Source: Arthrospira sp. PCC 9108 (GTDB taxonomy: Bacteria; Cyanobacteriota; Cyanobacteriia; Cyanobacteriales; Microcoleaceae). From it: a DNA stretch of 64,000 nucleotides. Below the pieces are notes generated by a model. The model searched no databases and was not told the DNA's origin. It worked only from the letters and a program-made list of their open reading frames with translations. This document shows, in pieces, positions 54,205 through 63,432 of this stretch. The stretch covers positions 2,263,501-2,327,500 of the forward strand of contig CP066886.1 of the NCBI GenBank assembly GCA_016745315.1, given 5' to 3'. The first letter of the stretch is position 1. Each line of letters starts with the position of its first letter. Position numbers and translations under genes: made by a program.

Positions 54205-55096
54205 GTGCGAGACGTTTAGGAGTGAAATAGGGCTGCAATGCCTGAAATAACCTCCTAGTGGGACTTCCACCCCTTGGTGGAATATAAGGGATTCGCACCC
54301 CTGACCATCCCATAACTATCTATGTGTCTCAACATCTGGCTTCGACAACCAGATAAGGCAGAGAGACTCAAGGTCAAGACTGAGCGAAAAAAAAGAGGGA
54401 AGTTGTGAACCCCTTGAGTATAACGTAAGGTTGAGAGTAACGGCGGTAGCCACCCCCAATTTGAGGATTCACACTCAACGGGTTGAAGCGGGGAACGGAA
54501 GGCGTAATAGAGGAACCTACCTCTCACTCGAGCGCTGCCAACCATCCATGATTAGGGAAACCGAATGTCCGGCTTGAACCATTGTAATGCGTCAGTAGCG
54601 AAATAGGTTGATACGCTGCGCTCAAAAGGGCGAGGGAAAAAAAGTAGGAGGCTGCTATAACTACCTACACAGACCTTTAAAAGTACCCCGGTGGATAGGA
54701 CAAATCTAAAGATGGAATGCCCGCATAGATGGAACGTTTAAACCCCTCATTGGCTCTCAAGTGGCGGGATGTACCCGTGGAGTAGTGAAAAGTGTAAGCG
54801 TATGCCTTTAAGGGGAAAGGATGTGATTGAAAGCTAATGCCTAACTGTAATGGTTAGGATATGCCCACTAATCACGGTGTGGATATAGAGACCGCGATAA
54901 GTAAGAGTTTAATGGCAGCGAGTTGAAAGACTAACGCAAGCATATAGCTTTGAAAGTTGAGGTCATAAAGCAGGGGGTTGTAACCCTGTTCCCAGTGACA
55001 AAAGGGGTATCTACATCAGGAGCCGTGTGCTGGGAAACTCGCGAGCACGGTTTGGAATGGGAGGGGTAGGCTGTGAAGTTTATCTCGACCCCTAAC
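54205..55096 (+). mobile_element. group II intron C, ORF-less, 7 nt after intron B
   Basis: 892 nt from GTGCGAGACGTTTAGG to CTCGACCCCTAAC. Domain V at 55020-55053 (GAGCCGTGTG...GAGCACGGTTT). Only the seven exon bases ATATAGC (54198-54204) separate it from intron B; joining all pieces gives GATGCAGATATAGCAAAATGC, which matches the uninterrupted sequence of intron D (GACGCTGATATATCAAAATGC). It has no reading frame for an RT. It differs in sequence from B, so it is not a tandem copy of it. Confidence 0.9.
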
Positions 55097-56408
55097 AAAA
55101 TGCTCTTACCGTGAACCATGATTACCTACTGTCCAAAACTCAATGTCCAAGCTGCCTGAAAAGAGACCTGAGACAATGGCTCAAAGCGGGTGTATTGGAT
55201 AACGGTGTATTTGAGGATACAGAAACAGGGACACCCCAGGGAGGGGTAATAAGTCCAATACTCGCCAACATCGCACTGTTGGGAATGGAAAGGTTAGTTA
55301 AAGAAATGTATCCCAATAAAGGAACAACCACCCAGGTGAACCTTATAAGATATGCCGATGATTTTGTGGTCATCTCAAAAGACTTAAAAATCATCGAACA
55401 GTGCCAAACTGCAATTTCTGAATGGTTAGAACCTGTAGGACTAGAAATTAAACCCGAAAAAACTCGAATTTGTCACACACTCAATCCTATTGAGTATAAC
55501 GGCAAGATTGAGGAACCGGGGTTTAATTTTCTATGATTCAATATCAGGCAATATCCGGTAGGAAAATATAAATCTGGGAAAACAGGGGAAGAGGAAGCCG
55601 ATTAATCGGTCACAAAACCCATATTAAACCCAGTAAAAAAGCATTTAAAGCCCAAATTGAAGTGATAAAGGGTGTAATAAAACAACATAAAACGGCACCC
55701 CAACCAGCTCTGATAAGTAGACTAAACCCAATTATAAGGCGATGGTCAAACTACTATTCAGGAGTAGTCTCAACAGAGACCTTCAACAAACTAGACCATA
55801 TAGTCTGGAAGATGCTAAGGGCATGGACAGTATCAAGATGCGGAAAGGCGAATCATGAAAAGTTAAGGAACTACTTCCAGCAGGAAAGGGTTAAACTTAG
55901 CAACGGAAAAGAAAGGCATGAAACTTGGTTGTTTAAAACTAAAGAGGGACTCCAATTGTGGAAACATAATTGGACCCCAATTGCCAGACATACCCTAGTA
56001 CGCCCAGAAGCGACACCATACGACGGAAATTGGACTTATTGGGCAACCAGAAAAGGACAAGCAATCGATACGCCAACAAGGGTAGCGAAACTACTCAAAA
56101 AGCAAAAAGGCAGGTGTTCCTGGTGTGGACAGTATTTTGCACCATCAGATTTAGTTGAAGTAGACCACATTGTACCTCGAAACTTAGGTGGAAAGGATGA
56201 ATACAAGAATCTTCAATTATTGCACCGTCACTGTCACGATAATAAAACGGCGCTTGACAAAAACAACGCCAAAGCTGTATCCTTAACAATGGAACAATCA
56301 GACTAGGAGCCGGATGAGGTGAAAGTCTCACGTCCGGTTCTGAATGGGAGGGGTAGACCGTGAGGTCTATCTCGACCCCTAATTCTTGGTAAATATATAA
56401 GAGTATCC

Positions 56409-56912
56409 TTGAGTCAGTCCATCAATTTGCCCAGAGTAGATGAATTTTTAGAAGAACTTGCAGCCATTCAGCAAACCGGCTCCAAGCGCATTGCCTTACT
56501 CGGTTCCCGCCATATTCCCTTAACCCATCAGAATTTGATTGAGATGATGAGTTATGCCCTAGTTTTGGGGGGAAACCATCTGATTACCTCCGGTGCAACC
56601 GGGACTAACTCAGCCGCCATTAGAGGGGCAATGCGGGCTGATCCTAATCTTTTAACAGTCATTCTACCTCAAAGTCTCGAACGTCAGCCTCGCGAGTCAC
56701 GGTCACAGCTAGAACAGGTCATCCATTTGGTCGAAAATCCCTCTGGAGATACCTTATCATTGGCCGAAGCTAGTTCCTCCTGCAATCAGGAAATTATTTC
56801 CCGGTGTCAGCAGTTGATATGTTTTGCTTTTCATGACAGTGATACTTTGCTGAGGACCTGTGAAGAAGCCGAAAATCAGCGGAAGGTGGTAACTTTGTTC
56901 TATTTGGATTGA
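56409..56912 (+). CDS. DprA-like (DNA recombination-mediator protein A) Rossmann protein
   Basis: 167 residues from TTG 56409, the only fitting start. The core KRIALLGSRHIPLTHQNLIE, GGNHLITSGATGTNSAAIRG, and CNQEIISRCQQLICFAFHDS follow the DprA/LOG Rossmann-like pattern (GSR...SGGAxGxD). It is shorter than DprA (about 290-370) and lacks the SAM and winged-helix domains, as do many cyanobacterial proteins carrying this name, so a role in natural transformation is uncertain. Its promoter-like TACAAT (52014-52019) is now 4.4 kb upstream because group II intron A lies in the leader; expression would require intron splicing or a new promoter. Confidence 0.75.
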   Translation: MSQSINLPRVDEFLEELAAIQQTGSKRIALLGSRHIPLTHQNLIEMMSYALVLGGNHLITSGATGTNSAAIRGAMRADPNLLTVILPQSLERQPRESRSQLEQVIHLVENPSGDTLSLAEASSSCNQEIISRCQQLICFAFHDSDTLLRTCEEAENQRKVVTLFYLD

Positions 56913-57057
56913 AGCCAGAGGTTGCCAGTGGCACTTAGTTGGTATAGATCTATTGGGGCAAGTTCTCAGAGATATAAGCTATCTCACCCCATAAGGCCTG
57001 ATTTGCTGTTCAATGCCAAAATCAGACTGCTGTTACCGAAAAATTGGATACAAAGAC

Positions 57058-57090
57058 CCGTCCTTTAGCCTAGCTGGGGACGGCTTTTTA
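57058..57090 (+). terminator. rho-independent-type terminator
   Basis: CCGTCC (57058-57063) pairs with GGACGG (57078-57083), followed by CTTTTTA. It lies about 150 bp after the DprA-like gene and 90 bp before yajQ. The 262-bp gap around it holds no other feature. Confidence 0.7.
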
Positions 57091-57174
57091 TCAAAATTGT
57101 TGCATATTTGGATGTTTGGGGTTAGAATCCTTGTCCTAAGAAATCAGTAGAACATTACATAGCAACGAAGGCTT

Positions 57175-57666
57175 ATGGCTTCAACATCTTCTTTCGATAT
57201 TGTCAGCGATTTCGACCGTCAAGAATTGGTCAATGCACTAGACCAAGCCAAACGAGAAATTATTAGTCGCTACGATTTGAAAGATACTAACACTACCCTA
57301 GAACTTGGTGATGAGGTAATTGTTGTCAATACCGACAGCGAGTTTACTCTTGATGCGGTCCATACGATTATGCAAACTAAGGCTGCTAAACGTAATCTAT
57401 CCCTCAAAATTTTTGATTATGGAAAGGTTGAGTCAGCTAGTGGAAACCGAGTCCGCCAAGAAATTACCCTGAAAAAAGGGATTAGCAAGGATGTGGCTAA
57501 ACAGATTACCAAGATTATTAAAGATAATTTCAAAAAATCTCAGGCTTCTATCCAAGGTGATGCGGTGCGGGTTTCTAGTAAGTCTAAAGATGATTTACAG
57601 GAGATAATTAGATATCTCAAGCAGGAAGATTTCCCCGTAGCACTACAATTTACCAATTACAGATAG
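57175..57666 (+). CDS. yajQ: YajQ-family nucleotide-binding protein
   Basis: 163 residues, the standard family length. Two tandem RNP-like folds: SSFDIVSDFDRQELVNALDQ and REIISRYDLKDTNTTLEL at the start, QTKAAKRNLSLKIFDYGKVE in the middle, and the C-terminal IQGDAVRVSSKSKDDLQEII then RYLKQEDFPVALQFTNYR. YajQ proteins bind nucleotides, with cyclic di-GMP reported for some. Role in cyanobacteria is not clear. Transcription probably ends at a 13-bp hairpin just behind the gene. Confidence 0.95.
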   Translation: MASTSSFDIVSDFDRQELVNALDQAKREIISRYDLKDTNTTLELGDEVIVVNTDSEFTLDAVHTIMQTKAAKRNLSLKIFDYGKVESASGNRVRQEITLKKGISKDVAKQITKIIKDNFKKSQASIQGDAVRVSSKSKDDLQEIIRYLKQEDFPVALQFTNYR

Positions 57667-57675
57667 TTAATATCC

Positions 57676-57705
57676 TACCAGGCGATCGGGTGCGATCGCC
57701 TGGTA
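57676..57705 (+). terminator. 13-bp perfect hairpin after yajQ
   Basis: TACCAGGCGATCG (57676-57688) pairs fully with CGATCGCCTGGTA (57693-57705) around a GGTG loop, 9 bp after the yajQ stop. It contains HIP1-like GCGATCG cores and merges into the first 100-bp repeat. Confidence 0.6.
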
Positions 57706-58185
57706 GGGTGCGTCAGAACCAGGGTATATAAATCCCCAGGAATAATGCTCGGCTGACGCACCATTTCGAGTATACAAGTTCCCACACCGGCTCACGCCTA
57801 CGGTAGGGTGCGTCAGAACCAGGGTATATAAATCCCCAGGAATAATGCTCGGCTGACGCACCATTTCGAGTATACAAGTTCCCACACCGGCTCACGCCTA
57901 CGGTAGGGTGCGTCAGAACCAGGGTATATAAATCCCCAGGAATAATGCTCGGCTGACGCACCATTTCGAGTATACAAGTTCCCACACCGGCTCACGCCTA
58001 CGGTAGGGTGCGTCAGAACCAGGGTATATAAATCCCCAGGAATAATGCTCGGCTGACGCACCATTTCGAGTATACAAGTTCCCACACCGGCTCACGCCTA
58101 CGGTAGGGTGCGTCAGAACCAGGGTATATAAATCCCCAGGAATAATGCTCGGCTGACGCACCATTTCGAGTATATGAGTTCCCAG
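57702..58185. repeat. five tandem copies of an exact 100-bp repeat
   Basis: Units begin GGTAGGGTGCGTCAGAACC at 57702, 57802, 57902, 58002 and 58102; the last is about 84 bp. Copies appear identical. Each holds the inverted pair GGTGCGTCAG / CTGACGCACC (57707-57716 and 57753-57762 in the first) and a linker with TTCCCACACCGGCTCACGCC. A degenerate sixth palindrome (GGTGCGTCAG ... TCTGACACACC) follows at 58219-58284. The leftward frames here are artefacts of the repeat. Perfect identity points to recent expansion. Confidence 0.95.
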
Positions 58186-58304
58186 AAATAATTATGATGC
58201 TCTACCAACAATCAATTATCGGTTATGGTGCGTCAGAAATCAATTATCCCCTGTTGATTTCAATTCTCGGAGTCTGACACACCCTACTGATGGTTAAGGT
58301 TATG

Positions 58305-60865
58305 GTGCGAGGCGTTCAGGCATGAAATAGAGCTGTAATGCTCTATTTCATGCCTGGTAAGGATTTCAGCCCCTCGATTGAATACAAGAGACTCGCCTCT
58401 GACCATCCCTACAACTGTTTATATGTCCCAACGATTTGTATCAAAGTGATACTAAGTCAAGGCAGGGAACTCAAGGTCAAAACGCCAAAATGGAAATCTT
58501 AATGATTCCTTAACAATTGCGGAGAGAGTGACGGCGATAGCCATCCCCAGTTTGAGAAGTCATAACCCTAGGACTGAAGCGGGAAACGGAAGGCTCAGAG
58601 ATACAACCTAGTATCGGAAATAACGAGACCACTCACTGCCAATCACCCATGATTAGGGAAACCGAATGTCCGGACTGAACCATCGTAATAACTCAAGTAG
58701 CGAAACAGGTTGACACGCTACGTCCAAAAGGGCAAGGGGAAAAGTAGGAGCCTTTTAACACTACCTACACAGACCTTTAAAAGTACCCCGGTGGACAGGA
58801 CAAATATAAAGGTGAAAAGCCCATATAAACGGAACGTCATAATTCTTCCCAGGCTCTAACAATCTGGTCGAGAAAGTTAGTAGTGATAAATGTAAGCGGA
58901 TGCCCGGGAAGAGGGGAGATGTGACCAGAAGCCAAAGCCCCACTGTAATGGTCGGGATATGCTAACAGGTCACGGTTTGACAGTAAGGAATAGAGATTAG
59001 TAGGTGTACAAATGACGATAGCGAGTTCAAAGAGAGGATTTGGGAAACCCAGTCCAATCAAGACTACGACCAACGTATGGAAGGCAATCCCATGGGCGAA
59101 AGTTCAACGGAAAGTCTTTAAGCTCCAAAAGTGTATATTCCAAGCAGCTAAATCGGGACAGAGCGCAAAGGTTAGAAGGTGGCAACGTCTGTTGGTGAAG
59201 TCATATTACGCTAGGCTCCTAGCAGTGAGGAAAGTAACCCAAGATAATCAAGGCAAGAAAACGGCGGGAATCGATGCTGTGAAAGTAATTTCACCAAAAC
59301 AGAGACTCGAACTTGTTGAGAACATTAAGGAAAACTCCAAAGCTAAACCACTGCGACGGGTGTGGATTCCAAAACCAGGGAGGGATGAAAAACGCCCCCT
59401 AGGTATTCCCACAATCCAAGATAGAGCAAAGCAAGCGTTGGTTAAGTCGGCTCTCGAACCTGAATGGGAATCGAGATTTGAAGGCACAAGCTACGGGTTC
59501 CGTCCAGGACGGTCAGCCCACGACGCGATTAGCAGAATCTATACTGCTATAAATCAAGGACAATACTATGTTCTCGACGCTGATATATCAAAATGCTCTT
59601 ACCGTGAACCATGATTACCTACTGTCCAAAATTCATTGTCCTAGTCGCCTGAAGCGAGATGTCAAACAATGGCTCAAAGCAGGTGTACTGGATAACGGCG
59701 TATTTGAGGATACAGAAAGGGGAACACCGCAAGGAGGGGTAATTAGTCCACTACTAGCAAACATCGCACTGGATGGCATGGCTAGATTAATAGAAAACTG
59801 TATCCAAAAGAAAAAGGGAAGGAAACAAGCAACCCTAATAAGATACGCCGATGATTTCGTGGTAATATCACCGTCAATAGAAATCATTGAACAGTGCAAA
59901 ACTGCTATCTCAGAATGGCTAAGAAATGTAGGACTAGAAATCAAACCTGAAAAAACCAGAGTGTGTCATACACTAAACCCCTTACAACATGGGGAACAAA
60001 CAGAAGAACCAGGATTCGACTTTCTAGGATTCAATATTAGGCAATACCCTGTAGGAAAGCTCAAGACTGGCAAAAACCCACAGGGAAAACCGCTAGGATT
60101 TAAAACGCTCATCAAACCTAGCAAGAAAGCAGTTAAAGCCCACACTGAGACGATACAAGGGATAATTGAGCAATATAAAACAAAACCCAAATCAGCCCTA
60201 ATAAATAGACTAAATTCAATAATCCGAGGATGGTCTAATTACTATTCAGGCGTAGTCTCAGTTAAAACATTCGTCAAGCTGGATTATATAATCTGGCTAA
60301 TGTTAAGGGCATGGACAGGCTCAAGATGCGGCACGATAAATCACGAAAAGTTGAGGAAATACTTTAGACCGGGAACGGTCAAACTCAGCAACGGGAAAGA
60401 AAGACATGAAACTTGGTTATTCAAAACCAAGGAGGGGTTCACACTATGGAAACATAATTGGACACCAATAGTCAGACATACCCTAGTGAGACCGGACGCA
60501 ACACCATACGACGGAAACTGGACATACTGGGCAACCAGAAAAGGACAAGCAATTGGAACACCAACAAGGATAGCAAAACTACTCAAGAAACAGAAAGGTA
60601 AGTGTAAATGGTGTGGACAATACTTTACACCATCAGACGTAATTGAGGTTGACCATATTGTACCTCGATGCCTAGGCGGAAAGGATGTATACAATAATCT
60701 TCAATTACTACACCACCACACCCGCGATGACAAGACAGCCCTAGACAAGGCTAAAGCTGTATCCATAACAATGGAACAGTCAGACTAGGAGCCGTGTGAG
60801 GTGAAAGTCTCAAGCACGGTTTTGAATGGGAGGGAATGGAGGCGACTCCATTCTCGACCCCTAAT
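58305..60865 (+). mobile_element. group II intron D, nearly complete
   Basis: 2,561 nt from GTGCGAGGCGTTCAGG to CTCGACCCCTAAT. RNA domains I-IV before the reading frame take 707 nt. Domain V is at 60789-60822 (GAGCCGTGTGAGGTGAAAGT...GCACGGTTT) and domain VI follows. 5' exon TAAGGTTATG, close to the AAGGTTG of intron A, which suggests a shared exon-binding preference. It is inserted beside the 100-bp repeat array, outside any gene. It is the only intron in the window not interrupted by another; its protein has one frameshift. Confidence 0.93.
59012..60788 (+). pseudogene. RT-maturase-HNH intron protein, one frameshift
   Basis: Two overlapping frames (59012-59614 and 59568-60788) give a protein of about 590 residues. 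First: RT N-terminal and domains 0-3 (RRVWIPKPGRDEKRPLGIPT; YGFRPGRSAHDAISRI; YVLDADISKC). At TGCTCTTACCGTGAACC (59593-59609) it is frameshifted where the family has KCFDRINHDYLL. Second: NHDYLLSK, RGTPQGGVISPLLANIALDG, catalytic YADDFVVIS, maturase X (INRLNSIIRGWSNYYSGVVS), HNH (CKWCGQYF, VIEVDHIVPRCLGGKD). In the last HNH motif HRHCHD has become HHHTRD, losing a Cys ligand seen in intron A. The same frameshift in intron A means it predates their separation, or is recoded. Confidence 0.88.
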
Positions 60866-61091
60866 GTTAAGTATCCAGCTATAGTAATTCGTTTGGGTAT
60901 GACTGGCTATATACACTCGATAACTTTATGGTAATTTATTAAAGGAACTTCACTGATTCCTGATATTATTTTTGGGAAAACTTGCACAATTGTTCCCCTT
61001 ATGGCTGAATGGCGCAGACGGTATTGGTTGGGTGCATCTCAATTAGGATATGAGTATAATTACTCAGAGAAAAAATCTACTCTTACCCTGA
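60866..61091. other. short non-intron segment between D and transposase remnant
   Basis: About 225 bp. From ATG 61001 a frame reads MAEWRRRYWLGASQLGYEYN followed by YSEKKSTLTLIKQL before it runs antisense into the transposase fragment; it may be the start of a lost gene, but it is not recognised. TATACACTCGATAACTTTATGG near 60909-60930 is AT-rich, promoter-like. Confidence 0.35.
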
Positions 61092-61446
61092 TTAAGCAGC
61101 TAACGCGCCATTTAGGTAGGCACAGCGATGCCTCAACACCTTCGGCACATTCTCCCTTCGCCATTGTGCCCCCGGCAACTTCACCCTCATCCCAATTTGT
61201 TTCACCAACGACTCCACCCGACCCCAACCAATCGATTGCCCCGCTTCCTGCCCAGCCTGGTAGTCTATAATCCTAGTCTGGTGATGCTTTAAGTAATTGA
61301 TAAACCCCGTCGCTCCCCGACATGGCTCTGGGCGTAGATACTCAATTGCCTTCTGGGTCTCCCCTCGCCATAGCAGTGCTCGCATCTGCGACTGTTGAGC
61401 CGGTGTTCCTTGCACCTTGTTAGCATTTTCCATTATTAGATACCAA
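61092..61446 (-). pseudogene. ISKra4-like transposase C-terminal fragment
   Basis: Read leftwards from the intron E boundary: MRALLWRGETQKAIEYLRPE, then INYLKHHQTRIIDYQAGQEA, GQSIGWGRVESLVKQIGMRV and VLRHRCAYLNGALAA. The pattern of a spacer helix, Y-L-x-x-x-x-x-R-I-x-Y, then GxxIGxGxVES and RL/MK with ALRxAxLNG fits the C-terminal catalytic part of ISKra4-family DDE transposases. The frame continues upstream (WYLIMENANK) until intron E cuts it at 61446/61447. The rest of the transposase is not in the window before the intron nest and may lie beyond it. Inverted repeats were not found. Confidence 0.65.
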
Positions 61447-62117
61447 GTGCGAGACGTTTAGGCATGAAATAGAGCTGCAATGCTTGAAATAACTGCCTAG
61501 TGGGGACTTAAACCCCTTGGTTGAATATAAGAGGCTCGCCTCTGACCATCTCCATAACTGTTTATATGTCCCGACGCTTAGGAAACTGAGCAAGGCAGGG
61601 AGGGAACTCAAGGTCAAAAACAAACTAAGAAATTAGGGAGTAGAGAGTGACGGCGATAGCCACCCCAGTTTCAGGATTCACAACCCGTCAGATTGAAGCG
61701 GGGAACGGAAGGCGTGATGTAGAACCTACTACTAAATGCGACCACTGCCAACCATCCATGATTAGGGAGACCGAATGTCCGGCTTGAACCACCGTAATTA
61801 TAAAGTAGCGAAATAGGTTGATGCGCTGCGCTCAAAAGAGCAAGGGGAAAAGTAGGGGGCTTTGGTTACTACCTATACAGACCTTTAAAAGTACCCCGGT
61901 GGAAAGGATAAATCTAAAGATGGAATGCCCATATAAACGGAACGTTTTAAATCCTCCTAGACTCTGATTATCTGGTCGAGATATCAGTAGGGATAAGTGT
62001 AACCGCAAGTCTTAGAGGATGTGAGATGTGACCAGAAGCCAATGCCCAACTGTAATGGTAGGGATATGCTAACGGGTCACGGTTTGATTGTAAAGAATAG
62101 AGTCTAGTAGGAGTACT

Positions 62118-62192
62118 ATGACGAAAGCGAGTTTAAAGAAAGGATTTGAGAAATCAAAACCAATCAAGACTACGAAGAATGTATGGAAACAA
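62118..62192 (+). pseudogene. start of intron E protein, cut by intron F
   Basis: ATG 62118 begins MTKASLKKGFEKSKPIKTTK and continues NVWKQ, after which GTGCGAG of intron F follows. The sequence parallels the starts of the intron A, D and F proteins (MAIASLKKGFGKPKPIKTTN type). The 25 codons are intact. If intron F were removed the frame might continue, but the downstream half is outside the window. Confidence 0.8.
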
Positions 62193-62864
62193 GTGCGAGA
62201 CGTTCAGGCATCAAATAGGGCTGCAATGCCCGAAATAACTGCCTGGTGAGGATTTCAACCCTTTGGTTTAATATAAGGAACGCACTCCTGACCATCCTCA
62301 TAACTGTTTATATGTCCCGACGTTTGGAAAATTCAAACAAGGCAGGGAACTCAAGGTCATAAACAAACTGAGAAATCAGGGAGTAGAGAGTAACGGCGAT
62401 AGCCACCCCCAGTTTCAGGAATCACAACCCGTCAGATAGAAGCGGGAACGGAAGGCGTGAAGTAGAACCTACTACCAGACGCGACCACTGCCAACCATCC
62501 ATGACTAAGGAAATCTGAATGTTCCAACTTGAACCATCGTTAATACGAAGCAGCGAAATAGGTTGACACGCTGCGTTCAAAAGAGCAAGGGGAAAAGAAG
62601 AGGTTTTTGTTTACCATATTCACAGACCTTTAAAAAGTACCCCGGTGGAAAGGACAAGTCTACAGATGGAATGCCCATATAAACGGAACGTTTTAAGTCC
62701 TCCTAGACTCTGATTATCTGGTCGAGATATCAGTAGGAATAAGTGTAACCGCAAGTCTTAGAGGATGTGAGATGTGACCAGAAGCCAACGCCCTATTGTA
62801 ATGATAGGGATATGCTAACGGGTCACGCTTTGAATGTAAGAAGTAGAGTCTAGTAGGTGTATAG

Positions 62865-63432
62865 ATGGCGATAGCGAGTTTAAAGAAAGGATTTGAGAAA
62901 TCAAAACCAATCAAGACTACGACCAACACATGGAAGACAATCCCATGGGCGAAAGTTCAGCGGAAAGTTTTCAAGCTCCAAAAGAGTATATTTCAAGCAG
63001 CTAAATCGGGACAGGATGCAAAGGCTAGAAGGTGGCAACGTCTATTGGTGAAATCATATTATGCCCGACTCTTAGCAGTACGGCGAGTGACTCAAGATAA
63101 TCAAGGCAAGAAAACTGCCGGAGTTGATGGAATGAGAGCAATCTCTCCAAGGCAAAGGTTTGAACTTGTTGAGAACATTAAGGGAAACCTCAAAGCAAAA
63201 CCGCTGCGACGGGTGTGGATACCAAAACCTGGCAGGGATGAAAACGCCCTTTGGAATACCCACAATCCAAGACAGAGCAAGGCAAGCCTTGGTTAAGTCG
63301 GCTCTCGAACCGAATGGGAATCAAGATTTGAAGGCACTAGCTATGGGTTTCGACCTGGTCGGTCTGCCCAAGATGCAATTGGTAGAATCTATACTGCCAT
63401 AAATAAAGGAAACTACTATGTACTTGATGCGG
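62865..63432 (+). pseudogene. RT part of intron F protein, frameshifted and cut by intron G
   Basis: MAIASLKKGFEKSKPIKTTT, KVQRKVFKLQKSIFQAAKSG and VTQDNQGKKTAGVDGMRAIS show the RT N-terminus; RRVWIPKPGRDE is domain 0. At 63240-63256 (GATGAAAACGCCCTTTGG against GATGAAAAACGCCCCCTAGG in intron D) bases are missing and the frame shifts; GIPTIQDRARQALVKSALEP continues in another frame, with a second missing base near 63309 (CGAACCGAATGG against CGAACCTGAATGG). The gene is then cut by intron G after GATGCGG. The clustered single-base losses may be sequencing errors. Confidence 0.82.

Larger units (their letters stand above)
52705..56306 (+). pseudogene. disrupted RT-maturase-HNH protein of intron A
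   Basis: Fragments in order: RT N-terminal part (52705-52920; KVQRKVFKLQKSIFQAAKSG), a 67-bp palindromic insert, RT domains 0-2 (to 53330; GIPTIQDRARQALVKS, SYGFRPGRSAQDAI), introns B and C, RT domains 3-5 (55111-55536; TPQGGVISPILANIALLGME, YADDFVVIS), then TGA instead of GGA at 55535-55537 and a frameshift near 55580, and finally maturase X (55662 on; LNPIIRRWSNYYSGVVS) and HNH endonuclease (CSWCGQYF, VEVDHIVPRNLGGKDEYKNL, HRHCHDNKTALD). A two-base-type frameshift at TGCTCTTACCGTGAACC (55101-55117) is shared with intron D. The HNH Cys/His set is complete here. Confidence 0.9.
52032..56383 (+). mobile_element. group II intron A, carrying two further introns
   Basis: 5' end GTGCGAGACGTTCAGG at 52032 (group II GUGYG type), 3' end CTCGACCCCTAAT at 56383 (AY end). 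Domain V is at 56307-56340 (GAGCCGGATG...CACGTCCGGTTC with the AGC triad), domain VI follows. The RNA part before the reading frame is 673 nt, equal within a few bases to introns E and F. The encoded protein (52705-56306) is broken by a small repeat, introns B and C, a nonsense codon and frameshifts, so the element depends on a helper or is dead. Exon junction reads TCTTCAAGGTTG|TTCTTGG-like; TACAAT lies just upstream, so it sits in the 5' leader of the DprA-like gene. Confidence 0.92.

Noticed and set aside
57667..58164. Leftward frames of 72-90 codons in the 100-bp repeats
   Set aside because: Same peptide repeated because of the 100-bp period; no family match and intergenic palindromes explain the sequence.
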